Shown piece after piece: positions 45,247-56,964 of a stretch of 64,000 bases of DNA; positions within the stretch are counted from its first letter, which is position 1; the number at the start of each line of letters is the position of its first letter. Both the position numbers and the translations under genes were made by a program. The DNA comes from Suillus spraguei (taxonomy: Eukaryota > Basidiomycota > Agaricomycetes > Boletales > Suillaceae). The notes below the pieces were generated by a model that was not told where the DNA came from, searched no databases, and was given only the letters and a program-made list of their open reading frames with translations. The DNA lies in assembly GCA_016800925.1 (NCBI GenBank), contig JABCPU010000017.1, positions 186,001 to 250,000 of the forward strand, in the 5' to 3' direction.

Positions 45247-46197
45247 TGTGAAGATACAACCTAACCTGGGCTGTAGATAAACTACCTCCTAAGTTAGTAT
45301 GTGTGGTCTTGCGCTCCATCTAGTCTGCTTCACTTGTTAAACAAGAGTGTTCGACCCTAAAGGGGATGCCTGTTAGTATGGTCAAGTTCAAGTCAAACCA
45401 ATGTGCAAATATAGTGTCAGAGTAGCAGTAAGTTGCCGCGGTCAGCAGTGATGCCACTGGAACTAGTGTTGTTGGTAGCGGTACTAGCATCGTAGTAATA
45501 AAGCCTGTAGATGTAGTGTCGAGCAAGCGGTGACAAGCGATGATATCTGCGGTAGTGGTAAGGTTGCGAGTGGTGCAGAGAAACAGTAAAGAAGTCCGCG
45601 TACTTTCAGCGGTAAAGTAGCGGTGTGCAAGAAGTTTCAGTCAAAATAGGGGCCAAGGATCTAGCGGTATGCCAGTGGTAATGGTGAACGAGCAAAATCA
45701 ATCAACGAGCTTTAAAGACTAAGTCTACTACTGGGTAGATCCAGAGCTAGACACTAATCCTGACCTATAGTACGTTCAATGGGGTACAAATCAGGTGCTG
45801 TATCGTGCGGGGTACGCAGTGCTTATATCCTAAATCGTATGTACTCGGAATGCTCTAGGCAAGATCAGTAGCACTCGAGTGCAGTAACTGCCATATGTAA
45901 ATGTAGCGCAAGGCAGCTGTGGTACGAGGCGACATGTAATAAGACTTGCCATGGAATCAGTGATAACGAACATAAAACAAACTATGCACCAAATGGAGCT
46001 ATGCAGACACGGCAAGGACATGGAAGGACATCGGTATGTGAAATGTGGTGCAGCAGTTGGTACGGTGTGTGGTAAGCATGGAATGCCACCGCAATGCTAA
46101 AGGAGTAAGACGGCCTTGGACTGGTGGAGATTCCTATAGACGTGAGACGTGCGCCAAAAGATAGGGTTTTAAGGCCAGCGCTAATATGTTCGTTACA
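45247..46197. mobile_element. LTR family C, copy 2, 951 bp
   Basis: It begins TGTGAAGATACAACC and ends TTCGTTACA, giving TGT...ACA ends. It contains the conserved string cgaccctaaaggggatgcc and many GCGGTAA-like short repeats. Joined head-to-tail to copy 1, with shared tgtg at the junction, which points to recombination between two LTRs. Confidence 0.78.
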
Positions 46198-47846
46198 CTG
46201 AGTTTTCAAACAAGTTTGAAAGTATCATTAAGAAAGAACTAGACAAAGGGCATTATGTTGGGCTTTTCTCAGCCAAAGAGCTAGAACATCTAATTGGGCC
46301 ATTCCAGTCATCGCCTCTGTCCATTATCCCTAAACTAGGCAAGCCAGGGAAGTTCAGTAGTACTTAGTAGCAATCCATAAGTGGCAAAAATGACACATGC
46401 ACGTACTGCAAGATGTTCAGGAACTTTATGGCAAGTTATTACATGCATCCGCAGCAGCTCCCTGAGGCCGAGCATATTTAACAAGCCTTGAGGAAATGAT
46501 CTTGTACTGTGGGAAAAAACCTTTCTTTCCACATTGAGCAGGTGAACACGTCTCAAATGACCTAGACTGGTGATCCCTACTACTTCAATCAGGTGGCATC
46601 TCATGCCCCATCTACCCAACAGCTAAACTCTAGCTTTCTCAGATGTGAGCTCAGGCATTGGTTTAGGCATAGTCATTGGCAAACACTGGAGAGCCTGGAG
46701 ACTGATACCAGGCTGGAAGACAAGAGATGGAAAGAGAGACATCAGATGGGCAGAGGCCATCGCTTTCAAGTTGCTCATATACATGATTGCTTCCATATCT
46801 GACATCGGCAGGCATGTCCTTGTTTACGGAGACAACACAGGAGTTGTTGAGGGATGGTGGAACCGCAGACACCGAAATCATGCTGTCAATGGAGTTTTTT
46901 TGCAGAATCAACGAATTCATTCACAATCTACCCTGCTGTGACAGACAAACTCAGGCTGGGCTTGAAAAAGTAGTTTTTGCATGGTGTCTCATACTTGGAC
47001 TTTCCTTACCTTAGGTTCGCACTTTTGATGATTACATAAGCACCTTACCTTTTACTCTTTGCACCACCAAGGATTCTACTTAGTTCCAGTACTGATAGCT
47101 CCTCTTTTGATTGAGTTCCTGGGCAGCTTACCATAGCTCCTCACTCATTTGAGTTCTTGTGTAGCTTTTTCTCTCTGCAGCTTTTCTAGTTTGGCAGCTT
47201 TCATAGCTCACTAGTCAGCTCCTGGATACCTAGTTTTCAGAAGTCAACATTACCACTGTCTTTGACTGTTCTCTCTCTCCTTCCCTTGAGTTTTGGCTAG
47301 TCAGAAGCCCTTTGGGCTGAACATACTGCTCCCTGCTTCTTATACCTGTCCCCCCAGGCAGGATTGTTTCTCTACACTGCCCTTTCAATGTCACCATGGC
47401 ATACATTGCAAGTGTTCACAACACAGCAGATAAACCATCCAGGGGGTATATGGCCCAGCAGAACTTCTTCTTCCCCCAATCCATCTTCCCACAGAACTTG
47501 ACAGTTTCCTCATTGATGCCACAGAGCCTCTATCAGCCACCGAACTACATCTCCTGCATAATGGGAGCTACTCTGCTCCCGCTGCAAAGCTCATCAATCG
47601 GGAACTTGTCAGACAACAAGCTGCAGAGAGAGCGAGAGTCAGTAGGGCCGAAGAAGAACTCTTCATCAACAGAGAGCTCCAAGAAGTTTAGCAACACAGA
47701 GACTTCATGTTTTGGAGCCCCCCTAACAGGCACCAACAGCCTATCTACTGCTATGCCCGCTCAATACAAGCCGAACCTAACACCAAAACTGTCAGCACTT
47801 TGCCCTCACTGCCTAGCGCAAGATTGCTTAAGACTATGGGTACCGG
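46198..47846 (+). pseudogene. DIRS-like retroelement, RT and RNase H remnants
   Basis: Immediately after the LTR the frame reads FSNKFESIIKKELDKG and then GPFQSSPLSIIPKLGKPG (about 46290-46345), the typical entry of DIRS-type reverse transcriptase. RNase H follows at 46640-46900 with GIGLGIVIGKHWRAWRL, RWAEAIAFKLL and VYGDNTGVVEGWWN. A later block (about 47393-47450) has YIASVHNTADKPSRG, the end of the same domain. The catalytic RT core between 46360 and 46600 is missing or unrecognisable, and no tyrosine recombinase was seen. Confidence 0.6.
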
Positions 47847-48629
47847 TGTAAAGATACAATCTAGCCTGGGCTGTAGATGAACCACAGTATGCGAGTCTTG
47901 CGCTCTACTTAGTCTGCTTCACTTGAGAAAGCAAGAACGTTCAACCCTAAAGGGAATGCTAAGTTAATATAGTTTGATATTGCCCAACCTGTGGTGCGAG
48001 AATGCCGTCGGAGGTAGCGAGATGCTAGCGGCGACCTCTGGTCCATGAGAAACTTGCAGTAAAACTAGCGGTAAGCGTGGGAATGCAGTAGGCAAGTGGT
48101 AGCATGAACAGTCAAACTGCGGTAAGCGTGAGAAAGCGGTAGTGCTAGCAGTGAAGCACAGGAAAGCGGTAAAGAGCGGTAGTGCATGCAGCAGTAAAGC
48201 AATTCTTAGAGAGACAGTGACTTCGGTAAAGGACTTTATTCAGTAGAGACAGTAGTGGTGACTATTCCTAAGTACTGTGTGTACTATAGGAGGGAAGTAA
48301 GGAATGAGTACAGGTACCTAGGAATTTTATACTAAGGAATAGCGGCGAGACTGGATGGACATAGGACGGACAGTAAATCTTGCTTGAGGATGCCAAATGG
48401 GTTCACAGAGATTGCCGAAGATCACCGCTTTGCAGCAAAGTTGCTGTAGTACAGCTGCTAAGCTGCAATGAGGCTTCCGGAGTGTGGAATGATACCGTTA
48501 GATGGGGGGTAACACATGGTAAAGTGTCACGGCAAGGGATGGTGAAGCTGAAAGGTAAGGATAATGATAGCCGTGTGATACCTATAAAAAATGTGCCATT
48601 TCAAGCTCAGCGTGAGTTTGTTCATCACA
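47847..48629. mobile_element. LTR family C, subfamily 2, copy 3
   Basis: It begins TGTAAAGATACAATC and ends near TTCATCACA. It matches 50718-51604 more closely than copies 1 and 2. It is rich in agcggta/gcggtaa short repeats. It abuts the KDZ fragment. Confidence 0.7.
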
Positions 48630-49110
48630 GCGGTGTTGGAGAGATATTGCCCATTGCTTAAGGAGCATCTGAATGTTAGCACAGCTGTTGTCAATCCAAA
48701 TGCAAGAGGACAGAGAAACAACATTCTGGCTTGGTTCTGGTGCATGGATGTGGAGAAGGATGCTAATAGCAGTGACTGGTTAAATAAATGTGAGTTCCTC
48801 ATGCAGTGCCTTTCCTTGGTGCTCACAATGTTACAGTTTACCGTGTGCACTGGCTCTGTGCAAAGGCTTTGAAAGACCATTGGTCAGAAGAGTATCTGCT
48901 GGTGCAGCATGAGATGAAATGGACTTGTGATTTCTTCTTGCACAAAGCAGAACAATGGATCCAGCTGGCTACCATCACAAGGATGCCGAGCAAGTCAGAC
49001 ATGTTGCCTACACAGTGTGGCAGTGCAAAATGTATCAGCAGCTGCATCAAGATGCCATGGATTCATTTAAAAGGGTTTGGCACATGTAAAATTAGCATGG
49101 TATGAGCTAT
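48630..49110 (+). pseudogene. KDZ-type transposase fragment
   Basis: The first exon reads VVNPNARGQRNNILAWFWCMDV and SSDWLNK, then a short intron (gtgagt...gttacag, about 48790-48838) leads to FYRVHWLCAKALKDHWSEE and LLVQHEMKWTCDFFLHKA. The last part (about 48970-49100) is in another frame (EQVRHVAYTVWQCKMYQQL). This string of blocks is characteristic of the C-terminal region of KDZ (Kyakuja-Dileera-Zisupton) transposases in mushrooms. A frameshift and lack of upstream domains make it a relic. Confidence 0.7.
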
Positions 49111-49390
49111 AGACTATTGATAATTCCAAATGTTTATATCATATATGACACTGGCACAGAATGTTGTGGTGCAGGGATAATGCTACATGGTGAATGCCCT
49201 GACAGAAATTTTATCAAATTTTTATAGCTTGTGAAGGATGTGGACTTTGTACAAACAATAACAGTATATGAGCACTGTATGGTGTGTGGCAACACATATA
49301 CAATGTAGCAGCATGATATACCATTGCATTGCGGCAATTTATATTATCAAACTGAACAGAAATTCCATCAATTAGTTATAGTTTGTGGTT
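49111..49390. other. Intergenic, no gene seen
   Basis: AT-rich flank between the KDZ relic and the tandem repeat. Confidence 0.4.
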
Positions 49391-50085
49391 CAATCTTGGG
49401 CTTCTTTGCTACTCTCTCTTTGTCAATTAGATGTTCTTCATCCTCTATTACCCAAGGGATATTTATGCTTGAGCTCAGTGAGGTAGGCAGCGTTGATCTA
49501 AAAGCTATGTGTCTTGTGGCATTGCCAGTGAATGTCTACACATCATTGCTGGTACAAGTATTTGTATTCACATCAAGTTCGATCTTGGGCTTCTTTGCTA
49601 CTCTCTGTCAATCAGAAGTTCTTCATCCTCTTTAGTGTCTGAGGGAAATTTGTAGGTATGCGGCATTACCAGTGACTGGAAACTTCTCATTGCCGGTAGA
49701 AGAATACATTAGGTTTGATCTTGGGCTTCTTTTCTACTTTCTCTTTGTCAATCAGATGTTCTTCATCCTCTTTATTACCCAAGGGATATTTATGCTTGAG
49801 CTCAGCGAGGTAGGTGGCATTAATCTAAAAGTTATTTGTGTTGTGGCATTGCGATGAATGTCTGGAAACTTCTCATTGCCAGTACAATGATACATTAGGT
49901 TTGATCCTAGGCTTCATTGCTACTCTCTTTGTCAATTAGAAGTTCTTCATCCTCTTTAGTACCCAATGAAGGAAATTTGTGTGTGATGTAGGTGGCATTG
50001 ATCTTGAAGCTATTTGTGTTGCAGTGGTGCCAGTGAATGTCTATAGAAACTTACCATTGCCGGTACAAAGATTCACTTGTATTTT
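49391..50085. repeat. Four-unit degenerate tandem repeat
   Basis: Units begin at about 49391, 49580, 49715 and 49901 with variants of gatcttgggcttctttgct. The first and third units share a longer middle (gggatatttatgcttgagct) that is missing from unit two and altered in unit four. Unit lengths are about 189, 135 and 186 bp. Confidence 0.75.
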
Positions 50086-50717
50086 CATGGTGCAGCAAAT
50101 TGAGTGAATCATATACAAATTTATCTGGACTATTCTATCACAACTCTTCCTCCCATTTTAAATACTTCACTAGGTGTTCTGTTGTGGTGATTGCAGCGTG
50201 AACATCTATGCCCAATGCAGTCTCCATTCTCAACATTGATGCTGCCATAAGCCTAGCCTCAATGACTTTGTTCTCCAGCATGGTCGCAATGTATTCCCCT
50301 TCTTGCTGGGCTCGGGCCTAAATGGTAGCCAACTGCTGTGCTACTGGTGTTGATTTTGGCTTCACCAATGTTGCTGGTGTTACCAACAAATGTCCTTCTG
50401 GCTAAATTGAACATTAAACATGGAGGCAGTGTCAGTAAATATGAAACACTGACCAATTGTGCAAAATGATCTGCAACCATCTTCTTGATTTCATCGTGGT
50501 TTTGGAAAGTACTTGTGAAGTGCCTATAGTCTAAGATGTCGAAGGTGAACGTCCACCATGCCAAGGGGTATGTATTTACCACTCAACCTGTAACCCAAGC
50601 ACCAGATGGCACTGGTGGAATTTTCATGAATGCCTGATACAGCTGCTGATTGTTCAAGAGCTCCACTTGGCTCATACCAAGCATGCTGGTGAATAAACAA
50701 AGATTCTGGGATAGCGG
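50086..50717 (-). pseudogene. Unidentified minus-strand coding fragment
   Basis: The minus frame contains WYEPSGALEQSAAVSGIHEN and then, in another frame, WWTFTFDILDYRHFTSTFQ and HDEIKKMVADHFAQL. Composition looks coding and the shape is like a transposon-associated protein, but no family is recognised. Confidence 0.35.
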
Positions 50718-51604
50718 TGTGAAGATACAATCTAGCCTGGGCTGTAGATAACCCACAGCCTAAGCTAGTATGCGAGTCTAGTGCTCTGCCTAGTCTGCTT
50801 CACTTGTGAGGCAAGAACATTCGACCCTAAAGGAAATGCTAGTTAGTATAGCTCAACAATACCCAACCTGAGGTGCAAGAATGCTGTCGGAGGCAGTGAG
50901 ATGCTAGCGGTGACCTCCGGTCCATGGGAAACTTGCGGTAATACTAGCGGTAAGTGTGGGAAAGCAGTAGACAAGCGGTAGTGCAAGCGATAAAACTGTG
51001 GTAGTACAAGTGGTAAAACTGCAGTAAAGTGTGGGAACTTCTGCAGTAAAACAAGCAGTGAAGCGTGGGAAAGCGGTAAAGAGCGGTGGTGCATGCAGTG
51101 GTAAAGCAATTCTTAGAGACAGTGACTTCAGTAAAAGACTTTATTCCATAAGAGACAGTAGTGGTGACTATTCCTAAGTACTGTGTGTACTATAGGAGGG
51201 AAGTAAGGAATGAGTACAGGTACCTAGGAATTTTATACAAAAGAATAGCTATGGAGACAGAAGGGATAGGATAAACACACAGCAGACATGTAATAAGACT
51301 GCACTTCAGTTTACAAAACATAATGTACTAGTCAGACTGGATGGACATTGGACGGATGGTGAATCTTGCTTGAGGATGCCAAATGGGTTTGCAGAGATTG
51401 CCAAAGATCACCACTTCATGGGAAAGTTCCATAGTACAGCTGCTAGGCTGCAACGAGGCTTCTGGAGTGCGGAACAATACCATTAGATAGGGGTCATGCA
51501 TGGTAAAGTAGGACAGTGAAGCCGAAGGGTAAGGATAATGTTTGCTGGTTGACACCTATATGAAAATGTGCTGTTTTAAGCTCAGCATGAGTTTGCTCGT
51601 CACA
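50718..51604. mobile_element. LTR family C, subfamily 2, copy 4, 887 bp
   Basis: It starts TGTGAAGATACAATC and ends GCTCGTCACA. It aligns with 47847-48629 but has an extra 100-bp segment near 51245-51330. Short repeats of the gcggta type fill its middle. Confidence 0.72.
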
Positions 51605-52329
51605 GTGGTGGGCTCATGTTGAGGCCCTCACAAAAGGCCATCCAAGGCAAGATGAAGACCTTGTTGGCGATCCATTAGTTCATATCCTGGTGAGAAGGAA
51701 ACCATCATACCTCTCCCTTCCACATTATGTACCTACTCACAAAATGATGAATCTTCGCTGATCTAACAAGATTACTTTGTCCCAGTGCCATCCTGATGGC
51801 AAGAAACTGTGATGCAGCATACTCAAAGATGTTTGCCATGTCGGCAAGGTCAAATGTGGCATGGTTGCTGGTAGCACGCACATGCTCAGTAAGATGCACA
51901 GCGTCTGACCTGACTCATATGATGGTAATGACGATATCATGCTGAATTTATGATTTGATTGAAATCAGAGTTTAAAGGACAGTGGACATGGGTCTTTTGG
52001 GACAGCTGTTTCAGTGAACAAGGACAGGGTTTTGTATCTATTACATAATGTACCTATCAATGTGTTGGTGCCAGGTTTTGCCAAGCAATGAAGATTTGTA
52101 TTAGCATCCTGATGCAGTTTATTACATCATATTTATGAAATTGGTGGCAGCAAGAGTGATGCAAAATGTGATTTCAGCATGCTGACTGAAGATTGTCCTT
52201 TGTAACAACTGTCTTAATTGTTTGCTGAGGCCATATGGACAATGTCACTTCTGCATACACCATTATGTGCTGTGGCTGCTGTTAGTGACCTAGCCAGGCA
52301 CTAAGGAACTTGAATGGTGTCTGCAATGG
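51605..52329. other. Unclassified region between LTRs
   Basis: No recognisable gene. Its left end (gtggtggg) resembles the boundary of copy 3 with the KDZ relic. Confidence 0.35.
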
Positions 52330-54042
52330 TGTTAAGACCGTTGTAAAGATACAACCTAACCTGGGCTGTAGATAAACTACTGCCTAAGTTAGTATGTGAG
52401 TCTTGCGCTCCGTCTAGTCTGCTTCACTTGTGAAAACAAGAGCATTTGACCCTAAAGGGGAATGCCTATTAGTATGGTCAAGTTCAAGTCAAACTTATGT
52501 GCGAATGAAGTGTCGTGGTCAGCAGTAAGTTGCTGTGGTCAGCGATGGTGCCGCCAGAACTAGCATCATAAGTAGTGGTACTACTGTGGTCGAGATATAG
52601 TCAGAAACAGTTGCGTCAAGCAAGCGATGATATCAGCGGTAGCGGTAAGATTGCAAGCAGTGCAAAGAAACAGTAAGGAAAGCCGTGGTACTTTCAGCGG
52701 TAAAGTAGCAGTGCGTTAGAAGTTCAGTCCAAATAACAGTCAAAAGTCCAGCGGTATGCCAGCAGTAACAGAGAACGAGCGTGATCGATTAACAAGTGAT
52801 AAGGAACTTTAAAGACTACATCTACTACTGGGTGGATCCAGAGCTAAACAATAATCCTGACCTATAGTACGTGCAATGGTGTAAAATCAGGTGCTGTATC
52901 GTGTGGGGTACACAGTGCTTATATCCTAAATTGTATGTATCTGGAATACTCTAGGCAAGATCAGTAGCGCTCGAGTGTAGTAACCGCTGTATGTAAACAT
53001 AGCGCGAGGTGCTGTGGCACAAGGCAATATGTAATAAGACTTGCTGTGGAATCAGTGATAATGAACATAAAACAAACAATGCACCAAATGGAGCTATGTG
53101 GATGCGGCAAGGACATGGGAGGACATCAGTATGTGGAACATGGTGCGGTAGTTGGTATGGTGTGTGGTAAGCATGGGATGCCACTGGTAATGCTAAAGGG
53201 GTAAGACGGCCATGGACAAGTGGTAACTCCTGTAGATGTGAGATGAGTGTCAAAAGATAGGGTTTTAAGCCCAGCGCCAATATGTTGGTTACACCATACT
53301 CAAAGGGTAAGAGATCTGAAGGGCTTTGGCCTCAGTTCATGCACTGTGCCCCTTTCCCGAGTAATGCCCCTTATTTTAGAGGGAGGTTATATGTCCGAAG
53401 ATCCAGAAGTGGTAGCGTAGCGGATCCAGACATCCGAAGGTTTAAGATATGACATGTCTGAAGGTTATCTGGAACATGGAGATGGAACGAGGATTAAGAC
53501 TAGTCTCGGAATGAATTCCTTAACTAGAAACTAACAGAGGTAGACTACCTGAAGGTAGAGTCAGAAATGTAGACTGTAGGAATCAATCCTAAGTCTTGGA
53601 AGATAACTAGAGTTGGAAGTAACTTAAGTCCAGAGGAACAGAATGAGCAGAATCTAAGATGATATTTGAACTAAGGTTCTATGGAGATTTACAAGTGATT
53701 TATATACTGGAAGTAACTAGCACGGATAATCAGCGAGTCCAGGACCGAGGGCTGTGTACGATGTATAATGGAAGTCTATTAGTTAATGCACAGTGGATCA
53801 GTAAGTGCAAGTCGGAAATGAGACACAGGTAATGGATCAATAAGCGGAAGGAAATATACACAGCCAGAATACCGGAGACAGGAGGATTGCCGAAAGGAGG
53901 TAGATGCAGATGTCCACAAGGGAGTTAGAGTGCGAGAGGTAGGAACTTTCAGATGGGTGATCCGGACAGGATCTGTGGACTGGACGGAAGTAGGATTGAT
54001 CAGATCAGATCAGATCTGAGATCAGAAGTATGGTATATGACA
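52330..54042. mobile_element. Solo LTR family B, copy 2, split by a family C LTR
   Basis: The first 12 bases TGTTAAGACCGT (52330-52341) and the remainder (53294-54042, starting ccatactcaaag) are the two halves of a family B LTR, interrupted by the family C LTR at 52342-53293. Compared with copies 1 and 3, many CG dinucleotides are TG or CA here, so it is the oldest of the three. Confidence 0.75.
52342..53293. mobile_element. LTR family C, copy 5, nested in family B LTR
   Basis: It begins TGTAAAGATACAACC and ends GTTGGTTACA, 952 bp. Flanking host bases ccgt and ccat suggest a short target duplication changed at a CpG. Confidence 0.78.
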
Positions 54043-54090
54043 GTATCCCCCTTTAGGGCCGAACCCCTGAGGCACAAGAAGCGTCGATCC

Positions 54091-54795
54091 TGTTAAGACC
54101 GTACTCAAAGGGAGAGAGATCCAAAGGGCTTTGGCCTCAGTTCGTGCACTGTGCCCCTTTCCCGAGTAATGCCCCTTATTTCAGGGAGAAGGTATACGTC
54201 CGAAGGTTATCCAGAACGTAGGAATAGAACGAGGATTAAGACTAGCTTCAGAACGAGTTCCTAACTAGAAACTAACAGAGATAGACTATCCGAAGATAGA
54301 GTCGGAGATATAGACTATAGGAATCAATCCCAAGTCTCAGAAGATGACTTAGAGTAGAAAGTGACTCAAGTCCGGAGGAAGCAGAATGAGCAGAATCTAA
54401 GATGATATTTGAATTAAGGTTCTACGGAGATCTACAAGTGGTTTATATACTGTAAGTATCTAATACAGATAATCAACAAGTCCGGGACCGAGGGCTATGT
54501 ACGAAGTGTAACGGAAGTCTATTAGTTAATGCACAGCAGATCAGTAAGCATGAATCGGAAATGAACACAGGTAACGGATCAGTGACACAGGACGGAAATA
54601 TACACAGCTGGAATACCAGAAACAGGAGGAATGACAAAGGAGATAGATGCAGATATACACAAGGGAGTTAAGGTGCGAGAAGTGGGCACATTCGGATGGG
54701 TGATCCGGACAGGATCTGTGGACCAGACGGAAATAGAATTGATCGGATCTGATTGGATATGGTCGGATCTGGGATTAGAAGTATGGTATATGACA
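54091..54795. mobile_element. Solo LTR family B, copy 3, 705 bp
   Basis: It starts TGTTAAGACC and ends TATATGACA with perfect GATCC duplications at 54086-54090 and 54796-54800. The 48 bp between it and copy 2 contains an inverted scrap of a family C LTR (reverse of gttcg-ccctaaaggggga). Confidence 0.88.
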
Positions 54796-54946
54796 GATCC
54801 GGATCAGACAAGATTAATGTGGGACGATGGAGAAGTTTGATGGTTGTAGTGCTGAGTCTGTAATCCGACAGATATATGGAGGTCAGACATCTGAAGTGAT
54901 TCCTACCCCCACTTCATATCCCTGTCAACAACACTTGCTCTAAATC

Positions 54947-55572
54947 ATGTCTGGAAAGAAATCTGATGCCCCCAAGTCTGCTGCTGATATTGTGGCAGAT
55001 CTAGAGCAACAACTGGCTGCTGCTAAGGCTACAGCAGAAGCCGAGGCAGAACGGAAATGTAAGGAGGTGGAGGAGCAGAAAAGGCAGGAGCAGCTGAAGC
55101 AGATAGAGTTGGCAGAGATCTGTAGGGAGACGGAGGAAAAGAGGCGGAGAGCGCTGATTGAGGCTTGGGTGAGTGGTGTGGACTCCTTCAGATCCGGATT
55201 CTAATGGACTGTCAAGGCCAAGGCTGCTCCTGCGTCCAGAGCAAAGGATGGGTACTGCTCTCATTGCATCACTAAGGACTGGATGTGTCAGTGGGGTGAT
55301 GCTGAGAAGAATCCCTTGGTGAGTTGTCCGAAAATCTTTCAATCCATTGATTTTGATGTTTGTAGATCAAGTCCTGTGATATCTGCCAGAAGGACAAGGC
55401 TACTTGTCCTGCGAGGCCCGGATCTGTCAAGGGGCCCAAGGGCCAGAAGAGGCAGCGTCCTGCTGGTACTCTGTCTCTGAAGGGCAAGCACAAGCACCGT
55501 CAGCGGAGCCCAACTACGGATGTGGTGGTGTCTTGCTACTCAAGGGTCTTATATAGAACACATATACAGTGA
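54947..55572 (+). CDS. Coiled-coil protein with paired Cys clusters, 176 aa
   Basis: Exons 54947-55168, 55217-55318 and 55366-55572 join in frame, all phase 0. Residues about 15-70 form a strong Ala/Glu/Lys coiled coil (SAADIVADLEQQLAAAKA). Two cysteine clusters follow, CSHCITKDWMC and CDICQKDKATC, each C-x2-C-x6-C, then a basic tail. This layout occurs in many mushroom proteins that travel with retroelements, possibly as nucleic-acid-binding gag-like factors. The copy is intact, unlike its neighbours, though between solo LTRs. Confidence 0.65.
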
Positions 55573-56950
55573 CAACACAACTTTACATGGATAAGACTTC
55601 TTGCCAGTCCTTAAGTACACAGTCTCCAACTTTTCTACTTCGTGGGAGATAATGTGCTGAGTTCTTGGGTGGGTATCTTTCAACGGTCTTTCTCTTGAAG
55701 ATCTGTGTGAAAGTGCTGAGTTTGAGATTTGAAGTAGTGTTGTTTAGTAGGCATGTTTCACCCTAGTAGATCATGTTTCAACCTATGAAAGTATGTTTCA
55801 ACTTTGTCGTTTTCTCTGAGTGTGTGTCTCCCCTTCCTTTAAAAGAGAGAGTCTTTAGATCTGTGTATGTAAAGCTTAGTCTGAGAGCTGTTAGATATTA
55901 TATAGTCAACCCATGTAAGGTAGTATATAATGCAGAGTAGATATAAATTTCTTAGTCTTACTTCAAGGCTAGTATGCCTGCACTTTTAGTTCTTATGGTT
56001 CTCACACAGTTGGAGACAAGAGTGTAAAGTGGGAAGCTATGATTGGTACTCTTTTTGTCTCATCTAGACAGATTCAAGAGTATGGTTGTCTAGAGTTTAG
56101 ATACTATACTGAGTTACTAAATACTAGACTAATGGTTTCACTGTAATGTCATCCCTGTTGGCTCTGGACTTATTGATGTCAGATAATAAGATGCTGTAAG
56201 TAATTCATGTTAGCTCTGGACTTATTGATGCCAAATAATGATAGCTCTTCATGAGAAAAACTTTCTTTGTTATCCTTGTTGCCTGTCCTGGTCTTACTAT
56301 TTATTGCCAGTTGATAACAGACTAGGCAAGGATGTTTCGTGTGTCTATCAATTAACTTCAAAGGCTAAACAAAGGGCATACACTTTCTGTGGCTCACTCT
56401 CACAGTTTGAGAGAAGAGTGCAAAGTGGGAAGCTGTTATTACAGGTAAAAATGGGCTCCTTATATACCTTTTGGAGGCCCTGCTTACTAAGCATGATTCT
56501 ACACATAGATTGGTAAGAAACCTTCCTATTTAGTGTGTTGAGTCAGCTTATTTTACTAAGTACATTATAAATACAGTGAATTCTTACAAAGCATGACAAA
56601 AGGCTGTTGAGTCATCTCAGGGATTGGTCATGCAAAAACTGACAAACCAAGCCTTTTGGGTGAGCTTACTCATCCTTTTTACTAAGTAGATTACAAATAA
56701 AGTTCAAATCTTACAAAGATCTTACAAAGCATGATAAATCATGACAAAACATGATGAGTCAAGTCTGAAAGTCTTATAAATCATCAAATTTGAGAATAGA
56801 AAGTTCTGGAATAAAAATGAAAGGGGATAGAATATGAAGGAACTAAATTGAAGTAAAAATATAAAAGACAATCAAAGTGTGAGCAAAAATATAGGACAGC
56901 CTAGAGATATGCACTGTTGGATCTTTCCTATCACTCTTTCTTATATACAA
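55573..56950. repeat. AT-rich region with internal duplications
   Basis: Pairs include ttagctctggacttattgatg-like strings near 56157 and 56210, aagagtg-aaagtgggaagct near 56020 and 56413, and acaaagcatgataaa-like strings near 56590 and 56735. Three catgtttca strings lie near 55750-55800. No gene is supported. Confidence 0.45.
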
Positions 56951-56964
56951 TCTTGGTATGGATC

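Noticed and set aside
49391..50085. Four-unit repeat considered as a CRISPR-like array
   Set aside because: Units are long, degenerate and adjoining, without short identical repeats and unique spacers, and the genome is eukaryotic.
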